Shown piece by piece: positions 9,601 through 17,265 of a stretch of DNA of 64,000 nt (the first letter of the stretch is position 1; every line of letters begins with the position of its first letter). Made by a program: the position numbers and the translations under genes. Where the stretch lies: the NCBI GenBank assembly GCA_028768525.1, contig CP054837.1:1346001-1410000 (forward strand), written 5' to 3'. The notes beneath the pieces were generated by a model. That model saw only the letters and a program-made list of their open reading frames with translations, searched no databases and was not told where the DNA came from. Source of the stretch: Desulfobacter sp. (GTDB lineage: Bacteria; Desulfobacterota; Desulfobacteria; Desulfobacterales; Desulfobacteraceae).

Positions 9601-10435
9601 TTCGCATGAGCTCTAAGCGGCTTCCAATTCTACCTTTGTCGATCCAGTATTCAGTAAGTTCTTCTAAATCTTGGGGACGTGATGTAAAAGACCATGCATC
9701 AGCTCTTTCAACAGCCTCAAGAAAAGATTTGCTATCCTCAATCCCTCGAGCTTTGACAAATAACTCAATTTGACCAGAATCTAAATCATCAAATGCAACA
9801 ATTTTAAACACCGTCTCATCACTGTTTTTTGTTTTAGTTTGAGTATGTAAGCCACCTTCAAGATCAGAATCATTTATAGGCCCTTTTTCCGTGGAGGAAT
9901 TTGCATTATAAGGTAATTGGGCTTTACAAATCTTAAGATCCGATAATGGCCTCCATGCTGTTGTTCGACCAGTAATCACAATGTGAGTCCAGTCTTTAAC
10001 TTTGCTTATTATTCTGGACAATTTTCGGATTGCCCTCTCAAAATCACGTGGATGTCGTAGACGGGCTTCATCTATCGAATCTAATAGAAGCCACCCCTCT
10101 TCACCCGAATTCAACCAATTTTCAAAATTTTCGTAAGTTCCTATCTCGAAGGCATCTTCAAAATCTGATGGAATATGTTCTAATCGAAGAAAGAAAGCAT
10201 TTTTCCCCTGCTCTCGAAGCATAAGGGCGACATTTTGAATTTCATAAGTTTTACCAGATCCCGCTTCTGACAAAATTATTAGACGGTACTCTTTAATGAG
10301 ATTAGACCAATTAAGCCGTTCTCCTGTGCCTAATAATCGATAAATATCTGAGTCATCACTTTGAAAGCCATCTTTAGATAGTTCATGGAAGGTTCTATTA
10401 AGCTTGATATACTTGTAGTCTAAGCTGAGGTTCAT
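6631..10435 (-). pseudogene. STAND/NACHT-like NTPase with C-terminal nuclease, broken by a TGA and by IS21
   Basis: Starts at the ATG at 10435 behind AAGAGGAC. The P-loop EAGSGKT is at residues 57-63 and a Walker B-like WLLLDSIDEA at 115-124, the pattern of NACHT/STAND signalling NTPases; a long helical, repeat-like region follows (~350-1170). An in-frame TGA (6905-6907, after GGGGGG) ends the first product at 1176 residues. The same frame continues AYSPGLRDNAQ... to the IS insertion at 6630. With the IS and one target copy removed, the gene is 1438 codons and ends with the PD-(D/E)XK nuclease at 3254. Such fusions are typical of phage-sensing effectors: the repeats sense, the NTPase oligomerises and the nuclease cuts DNA. 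The present product keeps the NTPase and sensor but lacks the nuclease. The antiviral role is inference. Confidence 0.88.
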
Positions 10436-10797
10436 CTTTTAGTCCTCTTAGGCCTCCAGATTTATTTATACATCCCTTTCAATAAGAACAGCACATTGAG
10501 AAAGAATCGTGCTGTATTCAGACAGAAAAAAATCTGACGAATTAATCATTACGGTTGCACACATTCCAATCGATACCGAACAATTATTTCCTGTCTTTTT
10601 AAATACTTACAAACCGTACCAACACCTCCATATCGCTTAATCTCTGTAAAATCAACAAAATATAGTAAATTTACATGAATTTCCGTTTTTCCTGATCAAA
10701 CTCTAACTTCTTATCTAAAATGCCTTCTGTACAAGCCTTCCCATCAGAACGAATAACGTAAACACACATAATATTTTAGATGGCCCATTACTTTTAA

Positions 10798-10914
10798 CAC
10801 ACGAAAGGAAAAATAGATGAGAAAAAGGTTAACGGCGTATGGTATGATACGTCAACAGCATCCCTGATTGCAGTAACTGACAGCATGAAAGCCTTTTTGG
10901 GTAAGACTTTTTGA
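10798..10914 (+). pseudogene. Short gene remnant without start codon
   Basis: An open stretch of 38 codons encodes ...KKVNGVWYDTSTASLIAV..., then SMKAFLGKTF before a TGA at 10912-10914. Sequences of the form NG-x-x-YDT-x-TA occur at the start of small proteins of mobile elements, as I recall. No ATG or GTG is present in frame. Probably the leftover of a small island gene. Confidence 0.3.
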
Positions 10915-11065
10915 ATTTTTCCACTGAGGACTACTTCAATAAGAAATCTCCCCAATGATGGATTCAGAACCCCGGACTATTATTAAAAGCCTGAGTTTTT
11001 TAGGGGAGCAGGCAGACCTTGTAAGTGGGCACAGAATTAAACACAAAAATCAAACCGGGAGCAGA

Positions 11066-11112
11066 TATCAAACAAGCACTTACAAAATTTTCGTAAGTGC
11101 TTGTTGTTTTCT
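11066..11112. terminator. Strong hairpin, probable bidirectional terminator
   Basis: AACAAGCACTTAC and GTAAGTGCTTGTT form a perfect 13-bp stem around an A/T-rich loop (AAAATTTTC). The plus-strand 3' side is followed by TGTTTTCTT. It lies downstream of the recombinase gene on the minus strand and downstream of the remnant on the plus strand. Confidence 0.75.
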
Positions 11113-11119
11113 TATGATA

Positions 11120-11166
11120 GGCCAGAGCGGACTTAAACCTCTGACTTCTCCCGTGTCGAGAACAGA
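11120..11166 (-). other. tRNA-Val(GAC)-like 3' half, possible old attachment site
   Basis: Read on the minus strand, this segment contains CTCGACACGG, GAAGTCAGAGG and TTTAAGTCCG. This closely resembles the anticodon-to-T-arm part of bacterial tRNA-Val(GAC) as I remember it, with a few changes (TTTAAGT for TTCAAGT). There is no 5' half or intact acceptor stem, so it is not a working tRNA. It lies 50-90 bp from the end of the recombinase gene at 11214, the usual place for an integrase target copy. Confidence 0.4.
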
Positions 11167-11213
11167 TTACCCTATTATTAGATTTGCCTCCAGATCACAT
11201 TCGTTCGTCTGAA

Positions 11214-12371
11214 TCATAGCCTTCGGTTTTGGTCAGCCTGGTTCTGTTCTCTAACATGCTCAGGTGGCGAATAGTCATCCTTGACTTCATCCTTCCGGGC
11301 GGCATCAAAATAGGTAAGGCCCAAATTTCCATTACCACATTGTCTTAACCCGTAATGTTTCCTCATCGAAGTTGTCATGTGCCCCATGGCTAAAGCAAAA
11401 TCAATTTCATGTCCAGGATCTCCACCCAAATGCTTTCTCAAATCAGATGCAAATTGATGCCGAAAGGAATAAGAAGAGACATGTTTTAAACCTAGCTTAC
11501 GTTGTGCAATATAACGAATGTGATCCCCATAAGCCCGCACATCGTCGGCGTTACCTTCACCTGGAAGTTGATATGTTATTCTTTCCTGATCATTTTTCTC
11601 CAAAAGCATTACAAACAATTGGGCTATTGGGTTTTTGCTTGGAGTGAACCCTAAGGTCCTATATTCATGCCCCTTATTATCACCGATCTTTGCGCCATTA
11701 ATCCTGCACATCAAATGACCATCTTGCATATATGTAGTTATTCCATTAAACAGTTCCTTTGGTCGACATCCAGTCAAAGCTAATAAAAATGTTTCTACGT
11801 GATATTTTTCCTTGACATTCTTGCAAACAGAGATTTGCCAGTTTTTTGGCAAACCGACAATAGACTTTCGTTTACTATTCGCTCTCTGTTGCCGCCCTTC
11901 TTTTTTTTTAGCTTTCCCAAGTTTTTCTTTTTGTTTTCGAATTTCAAGATCAGGATAAATAGAAACATTCTCTCTCCAAAAAGCAACCTTTGCCTTAGAC
12001 CCAATCATCGGGGCCAACTCATTAAACTTATCAAGAAGGCGCCACGCATTATCCAAATCTGCTTTAATATGTTTTTTTTTGTAGGCATCAAGGCTGTCTT
12101 GGATCTCACTGACAAGGCAATGCTGCAGCGCCGCTTTATATTTGTAAAAAGTATTTTTGCCGATTAGGCTATCCAAGGCATACGCACAGATATCATAGTC
12201 GTCATGCCTTTTTGCTTTATTATAATCGATTATCCTTTTGGCAATTTGGAAATATGCCAATAGAGTATCTTTGTTGGTCGAAACATTTTTTTGAAACTCC
12301 TTGACCGATGCTTGGAGAATAAGGATATCGTCTTCGTGGTCTATCATCGAATTTATCGGTTTTTCAATCAT
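11214..12371 (-). CDS. Tyrosine recombinase (first island integrase)
   Basis: A 385-residue site-specific recombinase. The basic, helical N-terminal part (~1-175, with a Lys/Arg-rich linker at 143-170) should bind the core site. The catalytic domain shows R203 (TGCRPKEL), R304-H305 in SYSFRHQFASDL, H331 (AMGHMTTS) and the nucleophile Y340 (RKHYG). The first histidine of the usual H-x-x-R box is replaced by Y301, a tolerated variation in some plasmid and ICE recombinases. It starts with ATG at 12371; the upstream gap carries a nested inverted-repeat structure that may be its site or regulator. It differs from the second integrase at 14269, so the region holds two recombination modules. Confidence 0.85.
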   Translation of the reverse strand: MIEKPINSMIDHEDDILILQASVKEFQKNVSTNKDTLLAYFQIAKRIIDYNKAKRHDDYDICAYALDSLIGKNTFYKYKAALQHCLVSEIQDSLDAYKKKHIKADLDNAWRLLDKFNELAPMIGSKAKVAFWRENVSIYPDLEIRKQKEKLGKAKKKEGRQQRANSKRKSIVGLPKNWQISVCKNVKEKYHVETFLLALTGCRPKELFNGITTYMQDGHLMCRINGAKIGDNKGHEYRTLGFTPSKNPIAQLFVMLLEKNDQERITYQLPGEGNADDVRAYGDHIRYIAQRKLGLKHVSSYSFRHQFASDLRKHLGGDPGHEIDFALAMGHMTTSMRKHYGLRQCGNGNLGLTYFDAARKDEVKDDYSPPEHVREQNQADQNRRL

Positions 12372-12421
12372 ATCTAAATATTCTTCTTATATGGTTCATT
12401 GATGTACTATACTACTTGATG

Positions 12422-12565
12422 TGATACGCTATTATTATCCTTGATACTCCACATCCGCTCCCCCCGAGGGGGAGCGGTATATTCCTCGGACACTTCGTTC
12501 GAGAAATATATTTCTCCGTCAGCCACCTAACTCATTGAGTATCAAATATTTTTTATGGCGTATCA
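12422..12565. repeat. Nested inverted-repeat structure upstream of the recombinase
   Basis: Two outer pairs are exact: TGATACGC (12422-12429) with GCGTATCA (12558-12565), and TGATACTC (12442-12449) with GAGTATCA (12537-12544). Inside lie a GC-rich perfect hairpin CCGCTCCCCC/GGGGGAGCGG (12455-12477) and an 11-bp stem with one mismatch, TATATTCCTCG/CGAGAAATATA (12478-12510). The arms of each side are also near-direct repeats spaced about 20 bp. No gene overlaps it. It could be a recombination site, a transfer or replication origin, or a regulator-binding region. Confidence 0.7.
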
Positions 12566-12638
12566 GATTCCTATGGTACGAGCAGCGAATAGAAGTCCAT
12601 CGACAAAATTTGCGAATGCGTTGGCATTCAGGCCACTT

Positions 12639-13004
12639 TTATTGTGATGCATTTTCAGATTCGTGAGCTTCGTATTTCTGTTTCTCAACTTGTTTTGCTT
12701 TCGTCGCAGACTTAGCCGCCTCGATGGCTTTTTTGAGTTCTTCTCGATCAATATCAACTGTAGCTTCAAAAAGTATTTGCTGATTTAGTTTCTTCACGCT
12801 GTTTTCTTTTTGACGGATTCTTCCTAAAAGGCTATTCATTGCATTCCTATGCTTGTCTATCCTTTTTTTCTTTTTTGCCCGTAGGACTTTTATTTCATTT
12901 TCGAGGATATCCCGTCTCTCGATCCTTTTTTCTTGTTGCTTGATTCGTTTTGCTTGAATGTCGTCCTGTACTGTCATTCTTGTCCCTATTCCATTTTTTT
13001 GCAT
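12639..13004 (-). CDS. Small coiled-coil protein of the island
   Basis: A 121-residue, strongly charged protein with Lys/Arg/Glu/Gln heptad-like helices through most of its length (about residues 18-110), predicted to form a long coiled coil. It has no membrane segment or enzyme motif. The ATG at 13004 overlaps the stop of the upstream gene (TAATG) and has GGAG 8 bases before it; ATG at 12980 behind GGGAC is the alternative start. Coupling to an AlpA-like DNA-binding protein and nearness to a recombinase suggest an accessory of excision or mobilisation. Function unknown. Confidence 0.65.
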   Translation of the reverse strand: MQKNGIGTRMTVQDDIQAKRIKQQEKRIERRDILENEIKVLRAKKKKRIDKHRNAMNSLLGRIRQKENSVKKLNQQILFEATVDIDREELKKAIEAAKSATKAKQVEKQKYEAHESENASQ

Positions 13005-13264
13005 TACACCATCTCCACACGATCTTCGATGTAGGCCACCACATCTTCCACCAAGTAGCAGATCTTTCTCCCAACCCGAAAACGGGGAATCCCCTTCCCA
13101 AGGGCGTCTAAGTTAGCGATGGTCCGATGATGGATTAAGCCACCAGTTGCTTCCGATATTCTTTCTCGAAGTATAAATCCCGTGGGATTATTCTTGAAAA
13201 TTGAACTAAAATCCGGCTTTGCGTTTTTTTCATCATCTCTACTTCCAACCGTACTACAAGTCAT
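13004..13264 (-). CDS. AlpA/excisionase-like DNA-binding protein
   Basis: An 87-residue protein. The C-terminal half reads as a short winged-helix: GLIHHRTIANLDALGKGIP then RFRVGRKICYLVEDVVAYIE, which is the AlpA/MerR-type layout of phage and island excisionases (helix, turn, helix, then an R-x-G-R-K-I-x-Y wing). I chose the ATG at 13264 because AGAGGTAA lies 5-7 bases upstream; the longer frame to 13363 has no such site. It overlaps the coiled-coil gene by its stop. It probably directs excision by one of the two integrases or activates their expression. Two palindromes lie upstream (13386-13457). Confidence 0.75.
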   Translation of the reverse strand: MTCSTVGSRDDEKNAKPDFSSIFKNNPTGFILRERISEATGGLIHHRTIANLDALGKGIPRFRVGRKICYLVEDVVAYIEDRVEMV

Positions 13265-13385
13265 AATAATTACCTCTTTGACATTAAAATGTGTTCTCAA
13301 TGCAATTGCGCAGAAAGAAAAAAATTGCCGCCTCGGCAATTTTTCATTGACTTGGAATCCCAAAATAATATAGTAGTCTTGTATA

Positions 13386-13400
13386 GGTGTTTATGACACC
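13386..13400. promoter_or_regulatory. Palindrome upstream of the AlpA-like gene
   Basis: GGTGT-TTATG-ACACC is a perfect 5-bp inverted repeat with a 5-base spacer, 120 bp before the AlpA-like start. A possible operator, though the size alone is not decisive. Confidence 0.35.
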
Positions 13401-13420
13401 AAATTTAAAACTCAACTTTC

Positions 13421-13457
13421 AACAACAAATTTCTGGAACCAACATGAATTTGTTGTT
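13421..13457. repeat. 11-bp perfect inverted repeat
   Basis: AACAACAAATT (13421-13431) and AATTTGTTGTT (13447-13457) are exact inverted copies around a 15-base spacer. It lies between the divergent AlpA-like gene and the interrupted plus-strand gene, so it may be an operator or recombination arm site. No T-run follows the plus-strand arm, so it is not a typical terminator. Confidence 0.5.
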
Positions 13458-13510
13458 AAGCTAAAAAGGATTCAGTCAAGCTAACCATCACAATTGACTG
13501 TTCTTTTTTG

Positions 13511-14074
13511 ATGACTCATGATCCTCGCCTCGCCAAAAAGTTTGGGTTATGGGTCATCACTCAAGCTATCGCTATATATAATTTTATAGGAAAAAATTCG
13601 ATCTGGCAAATGCCCACCCTAAAATTTTTTTTAGGGGATAAAAAAATCCTTAAGTCACCCCAAATAATCATTCAACCATCAGATAAAAAAATAAAAACTG
13701 CTTTCATTAACGAGGGAACCCATATACTCATTTACGGGGATACCCCCAGAATAAGACATGGGTTGATACCTATCAAGTCACTTCAAATGTTTTCTATTTG
13801 ATCAATGACAAATGTTTTTTTCTTGCGGGTATTATAAATGACGTTGATCATCTATTATGTTTTTAGCCTATTTGAATCTGGTATTGCTGATAAACTTGAC
13901 ATGACCGTAGAGAGTTTTATTGCAAGGAAAGGCAATTTCAAATACCTTGAAACCGGAAAAGGGCTTTCCCATGCGGCAAAACCATCAGAAGAAATATATG
14001 AAAAACTGAAAGATGTTCCTAAACCGAAACTTTTATCATTTGTAAAAAAAATTCTTTACCCACAAAAAAAGTAG
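13511..14074 (+). pseudogene. Interrupted hypothetical gene with a miniature insertion
   Basis: The first part runs from ATG 13511 (MTHDPRLAKKFGLW...) to TGA at 13799-13801, which is the first codon of the 52-bp relic. A second part in the same numerical frame runs from 13838 to the TAA before 14075 and ends ...SFVKKILYPQKK. Excising the relic with one 6-bp repeat would not bring the two parts into one frame, so either a further indel happened or they are separate remnants. No family is recognised. Confidence 0.35.
13799..13850. mobile_element. 52-bp miniature relic with IS21-like ends
   Basis: The piece begins TGATCAATGACAAATGTTTT and ends ATTATAAATGACGTTGATCA. The left side resembles the left end of the IS21 element at 3774, and the right side matches its right end (6605-6630) at all but two positions. 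TG...CA ends are kept. The 6-bp TCTATT occurs on both sides (13793-13798 and 13851-13856), as a target duplication would. It is read as an internally deleted copy or a miniature non-autonomous derivative. Confidence 0.7.
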
Positions 14075-14249
14075 GGGCGATCAATGGGTAAATGCGTCTG
14101 CTGGTCATCTGAAAACGAAATTTCCCGACCAAAATCTACCTCTTAGTTTTTGGTCTAATCAAAAATCTCATGCCATTTTACTTCAAGGAAGTATTTTCTC
14201 ATTTTTGAACAAAAATTTTACTGTATCTGATACCGGATGGAGAATCTGG

Positions 14250-14270
14250 GATTATCCATTTTGGATAATC
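14250..14270. terminator. Hairpin at the end of the second integrase gene
   Basis: GATTATCC and GGATAATC form a perfect 8-bp stem with an ATTTT loop, overlapping the integrase stop. No T-run follows on the minus strand, so it may protect the transcript end rather than terminate. Confidence 0.35.
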
Positions 14271-15495
14271 ATGCCTTTTTCTGAATTGATACAATCTTTT
14301 CATTTTTATGTTCAGCCACGGCCCAATCAATGGCACTGGCAGCGAGTTGAAGCTGATCTGGTGCCAAGTGGGCATACCTTTCCGTTACCTGAATAGTTGA
14401 ATGTCCCAAAACCTTTTGCACCAAATAGAGACTAATTCCCTGTTTTACCATCCAAGAAGCACAAGTATGACGGCATGTGTGAAAAGTAACCCGTTCCCGT
14501 CGATCAGTCACTCCCTGATTGAATAATCTATTGACGACTTCTCGAAACTTTTGACTGACTTGAGTTGAGGGTTTCCCCTGTCGGCCCGGAAATACCAACT
14601 CATTCAATTTCCCCCTATCTTTTGTCTTCATCAAACTCAAAACATCCTGCGTCATACTCACAGATCTGTCAGCCCCTTTTGAATCAATAATATTGAAAAT
14701 CCCATGTTCGAGGTCAACTTTGGACCAAGTCAGGTGGAATATTTCTGATGCCCTCAATCCACAATGAAGGCTGATCAGCGCCTTTTCATAAAGAGGAATA
14801 CTGATCTTCTGCAACTCACCCAAAAGTGTTTTAGCCTCTGCCCTAGAAAGAAACCGTATCCGGGAATTATTGTTTTGGCTGATTTTCTTTTTCATGGTTT
14901 TGGATATCATTGGCATTTCCGGGGCATACTCCCCCTCTCTAGCTTCTCGCCAAATTTGCTTTAGGGTCGTCATGGCATATTCAGCTGTTCGGATACTTTT
15001 TCCAGAATCAACCATGTCATAGAAAACCCCTTCAATATCTGATTTACTAACTTCCGAGAATGTGAGTGCACCAATGTTTTTGTCAATCCACAAACGAAAT
15101 AGAGACTCCTCTCGCTTGTATGTCTTGGATTTCTTCTCCTTCTGGATCTGAGGATAATAGACATCATGAAAAAACTCATTAATGGTAAGTGCCTTTTTTT
15201 TAGCCTCCTCTTTAGTCTTTTGGGCTATCCTTTTATCCTTTTCTATTCTTTCCCTTGCTTCCGACAGGCGGGCCTCCCCCTCACCGGTAACAGCAGCAAC
15301 TTTCAATTCTGCAAGCTTTACGGCGACCTTTTGAGCACTCCAGCCTTCGCTAGCCCAACCGACCCCCTCTTCCCTACGTTTTCCGTCTTTTTGATACCTA
15401 ACAGAAAAATACTGATCTGGTCTGATTCCATGTTTTCGGGTTTTGTGCGTCCGGAACCTCACACCTGGAAATTTTGTACTTTCCCACTTAGCCAT
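14269..15495 (-). CDS. Tyrosine integrase of the tRNA-Gln island
   Basis: A 408-residue phage-type integrase. It has a short N-terminal arm-binding region (~8-65), a basic coiled linker (~75-102), a SAM-like core-binding domain (~103-190) and a catalytic domain. All active residues are present: R248 (HCGLRASEI), H339 and R342 (FHTCRHTC), H365 (LGHSTIQ) and nucleophile Y374 (ERYAHL). The ATG at 15495 is the first of the frame. It lies 340 bp from the tRNA-Gln(CTG) 3' fragment at 15839-15887, which is the expected geometry of an integrase and its attachment site. Confidence 0.93.
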   Translation of the reverse strand: MAKWESTKFPGVRFRTHKTRKHGIRPDQYFSVRYQKDGKRREEGVGWASEGWSAQKVAVKLAELKVAAVTGEGEARLSEARERIEKDKRIAQKTKEEAKKKALTINEFFHDVYYPQIQKEKKSKTYKREESLFRLWIDKNIGALTFSEVSKSDIEGVFYDMVDSGKSIRTAEYAMTTLKQIWREAREGEYAPEMPMISKTMKKKISQNNNSRIRFLSRAEAKTLLGELQKISIPLYEKALISLHCGLRASEIFHLTWSKVDLEHGIFNIIDSKGADRSVSMTQDVLSLMKTKDRGKLNELVFPGRQGKPSTQVSQKFREVVNRLFNQGVTDRRERVTFHTCRHTCASWMVKQGISLYLVQKVLGHSTIQVTERYAHLAPDQLQLAASAIDWAVAEHKNEKIVSIQKKA

Positions 15496-15838
15496 TTATT
15501 TATCCCCATTTATTTTGATTTTGAGAATTGCAACGAACGGATCATTCCTTAATTTGGCCCAAGAAAGAATAGCTCTGCTCCCAAATTAATTTTTTGGAGC
15601 TTCACTCTCTTTTTCAGTTTGCCCACATCCAATGTTGTCAATCAATTTTTCATTCTTTTAAATATTCGGCACCCCAAATCTATCCCCACTTAGTCCCCAC
15701 TTTTTATTAAATGCGATAGGATTTTATGTGATACAAAATGTATATAACCGAGAACATAAATACAATCAAAAGACAATGTTGTCAAGTGGTTATACTGACA
15801 AGATGTGGTCGTGTGAAAACTTGTGTAAAATCACAAAA
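15496..15838. other. Non-coding border region of the island
   Basis: Between the integrase start and the attachment core I see no gene. It is AT-rich with several short repeats, and it probably holds the integrase promoter and arm-type binding sites. A TTGTCAA-type sequence occurs at 15633 and again at 15778. Confidence 0.5.
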
Positions 15839-15887
15839 ACGGACTCTGACTCCGTCAATCTAGGTTCGAATCCTAGTCAGCCAGCCA
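15839..15887 (+). other. tRNA-Gln(CTG) 3' half, attachment site at island right border
   Basis: The sequence gives a 5-bp anticodon stem (ACGGA/TCCGT) with loop CTCTGAC and anticodon CTG, a T-arm CTAGG-TTCGAAT-CCTAG, the 3' acceptor strand TCAGCCA, discriminator G and encoded CCA. The matching 5' acceptor strand (TGGCTGA) and the D-arm are absent upstream. It is therefore the piece left behind when an element inserts into a tRNA gene and rebuilds the whole gene at its other end. The complete gene should lie left of the window. The base change from AT-rich to GC-rich falls here. Confidence 0.85.
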
Positions 15888-15895
15888 CTGATAAT

Positions 15896-15931
15896 AAAGC
15901 CTTTCAGGGATTTTCCCTGGAAGGCTTTTTT
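15896..15931 (+). terminator. Rho-independent terminator after the tRNA-Gln half
   Basis: AAAGCCTT...CAGGGA pairs with TCCCTG...AAGGCTTTTTT around a short T loop, with a run of six T. It is probably the original terminator of the tRNA-Gln gene. Confidence 0.9.
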
Positions 15932-15983
15932 GCTTTCATGCTCATTCTTTCCAAGTTTCCCCCGGTATAAAACTGCTGACTAA

Positions 15984-17114
15984 TTAAGGCCGAATTAAGG
16001 GGCCTAAAATGGGGCCTTTCGTTGCGGGTTTTCCCATGAACTGGGGCAGCCAGGTCGTGAGCAGATAAATCATGGGAATGCATAGAACGATACTGACAAG
16101 GGTCATAATAGATGAATAGGCCAAAATCGTTCCATGGGTCAACTCAAAGGAAGCTGAGAACCATTTGGCGGCCTTGGGATTGACGAAATGGTAAAACAGG
16201 CCATTTAGGCAGAACAGGGAGAGGGCATTTTTCCCCATATATGAAATCCACGCCCATGCAGGGCCGGTACGGGCGGCGAAGAGGATAAAAAAAGAACCGG
16301 CAAAGGCAGTGAACGGGAAAAGAAAGAAGCTGCCGTGGGCGGATAGTACAATCACCACCGCCTGGATGATCCGGAAGGGTCCCTGATTCAAATCAAAGGT
16401 GAAAAAAACCAGGAACAGGCATAGGACGGCTCCCAGCCCGGTGATCCATTGGGAAACGACCCTTTCCAGCCAGCCCGATTTCTGGAGCAGAGTACCTGCC
16501 GCATAAAAAAGGTAGACCACCGGGGCTTCATTGATAAACCAGTATGCCTGACCCTGGGCCACAAAATTGTGGGCATGGTTGAGGGTATATCCCCCCCAAT
16601 ACAGGAGGGCAGCGGTGAAAGCCAGCACCAGGTTTTTTTTAATAATTTTTGAAAGGATATAATGAAAGAATTCCACACTGATGAGAAGGGCCATGAACCA
16701 GAGGGGAATGCAAAAGGCAGGGAATCCGGTCAAGGTTTTGGAAATCCCCTTGAGATATGCATGGGCGTCGGTCAGGGCGCCCAGTGGGAACCATCCCGGG
16801 ATAAACAGGGACAAAAGGCCTAAAAGTATGCTGAACAGTATATATGGAGCCAGCCTTGCCGCCAGGGCCTGCTTGGCAAACCGGCCAAAGGCCAGGGCCA
16901 GTTTCCTGTCCGCGACAATGGTACCGGACAGGAAAAAGAACAGGGGCATGTGAAAGGAGTATATAAACTTGTACTGGGCAGCGGCCTGGCTGCTGCCCAG
17001 GTACATGACTTGCTCCACAATATGGCCGTAGTAAACCAGTACCATGGCATAAAATCTGGCCGCATCAATAAAGGAGATTCGTTGACCGGCAACCGGGGAG
17101 TCATTCATGGGCAT
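15984..17114 (-). CDS. Acyltransferase family 3 membrane protein
   Basis: A 376-residue polytopic protein with about ten hydrophobic segments. It starts with RISFIDAARFYAMVLVYYGH and continues with SFHMPLFFFLSG, the conserved opening of acyltransferase-3 proteins (OafA/NodX type), which move acyl groups onto sugars of surface polysaccharides or antibiotics in the cytoplasmic membrane. Length is typical for the core family, without the extra SGNH domain. The ATG at 17114 (or 17108) is used; the region before it has AGAGGATATG. The substrate cannot be inferred from neighbours. It is the first host gene beyond the island border. Confidence 0.85.
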   Translation of the reverse strand: MPMNDSPVAGQRISFIDAARFYAMVLVYYGHIVEQVMYLGSSQAAAQYKFIYSFHMPLFFFLSGTIVADRKLALAFGRFAKQALAARLAPYILFSILLGLLSLFIPGWFPLGALTDAHAYLKGISKTLTGFPAFCIPLWFMALLISVEFFHYILSKIIKKNLVLAFTAALLYWGGYTLNHAHNFVAQGQAYWFINEAPVVYLFYAAGTLLQKSGWLERVVSQWITGLGAVLCLFLVFFTFDLNQGPFRIIQAVVIVLSAHGSFFLFPFTAFAGSFFILFAARTGPAWAWISYMGKNALSLFCLNGLFYHFVNPKAAKWFSASFELTHGTILAYSSIMTLVSIVLCIPMIYLLTTWLPQFMGKPATKGPILGPLIRP

Positions 17115-17265
17115 ATCCTCTTTTTAATTCCTCCCGAAGGATATCGTACAAATCAGGACCAGAGTCTGTTCACCTCAGTGGCATTCTGGTCACATCGCCG
17201 CCGGCTCATGGTATATCGATTCTGCCATTCACGATCCATTCGGTGGTTCCTTTTGATCCCAGTGT

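Larger units (their letters stand above)
10436..11213. other. Gene-poor stretch with a gene remnant, a hairpin and a tRNA-like fragment
   Basis: This 778-bp gap separates the start of the NTPase gene from the end of the first recombinase gene. It should hold the NTPase promoter near 10440-10560, but no clear -35/-10 pair stands out. Three sub-features are listed separately. The open frame 10955-11212 crosses the hairpin and the tRNA-like piece and is not credible as a gene. Confidence 0.6.

Noticed and set aside
10955..11212. 85-codon plus-strand open frame
   Set aside because: It runs through a strong terminator hairpin and the tRNA-like fragment and has no family features.
15790..15887. 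Complete functional tRNA-Gln gene
   Set aside because: The 5' acceptor strand and the D-arm are missing upstream of the anticodon arm; only the 3' half is present.
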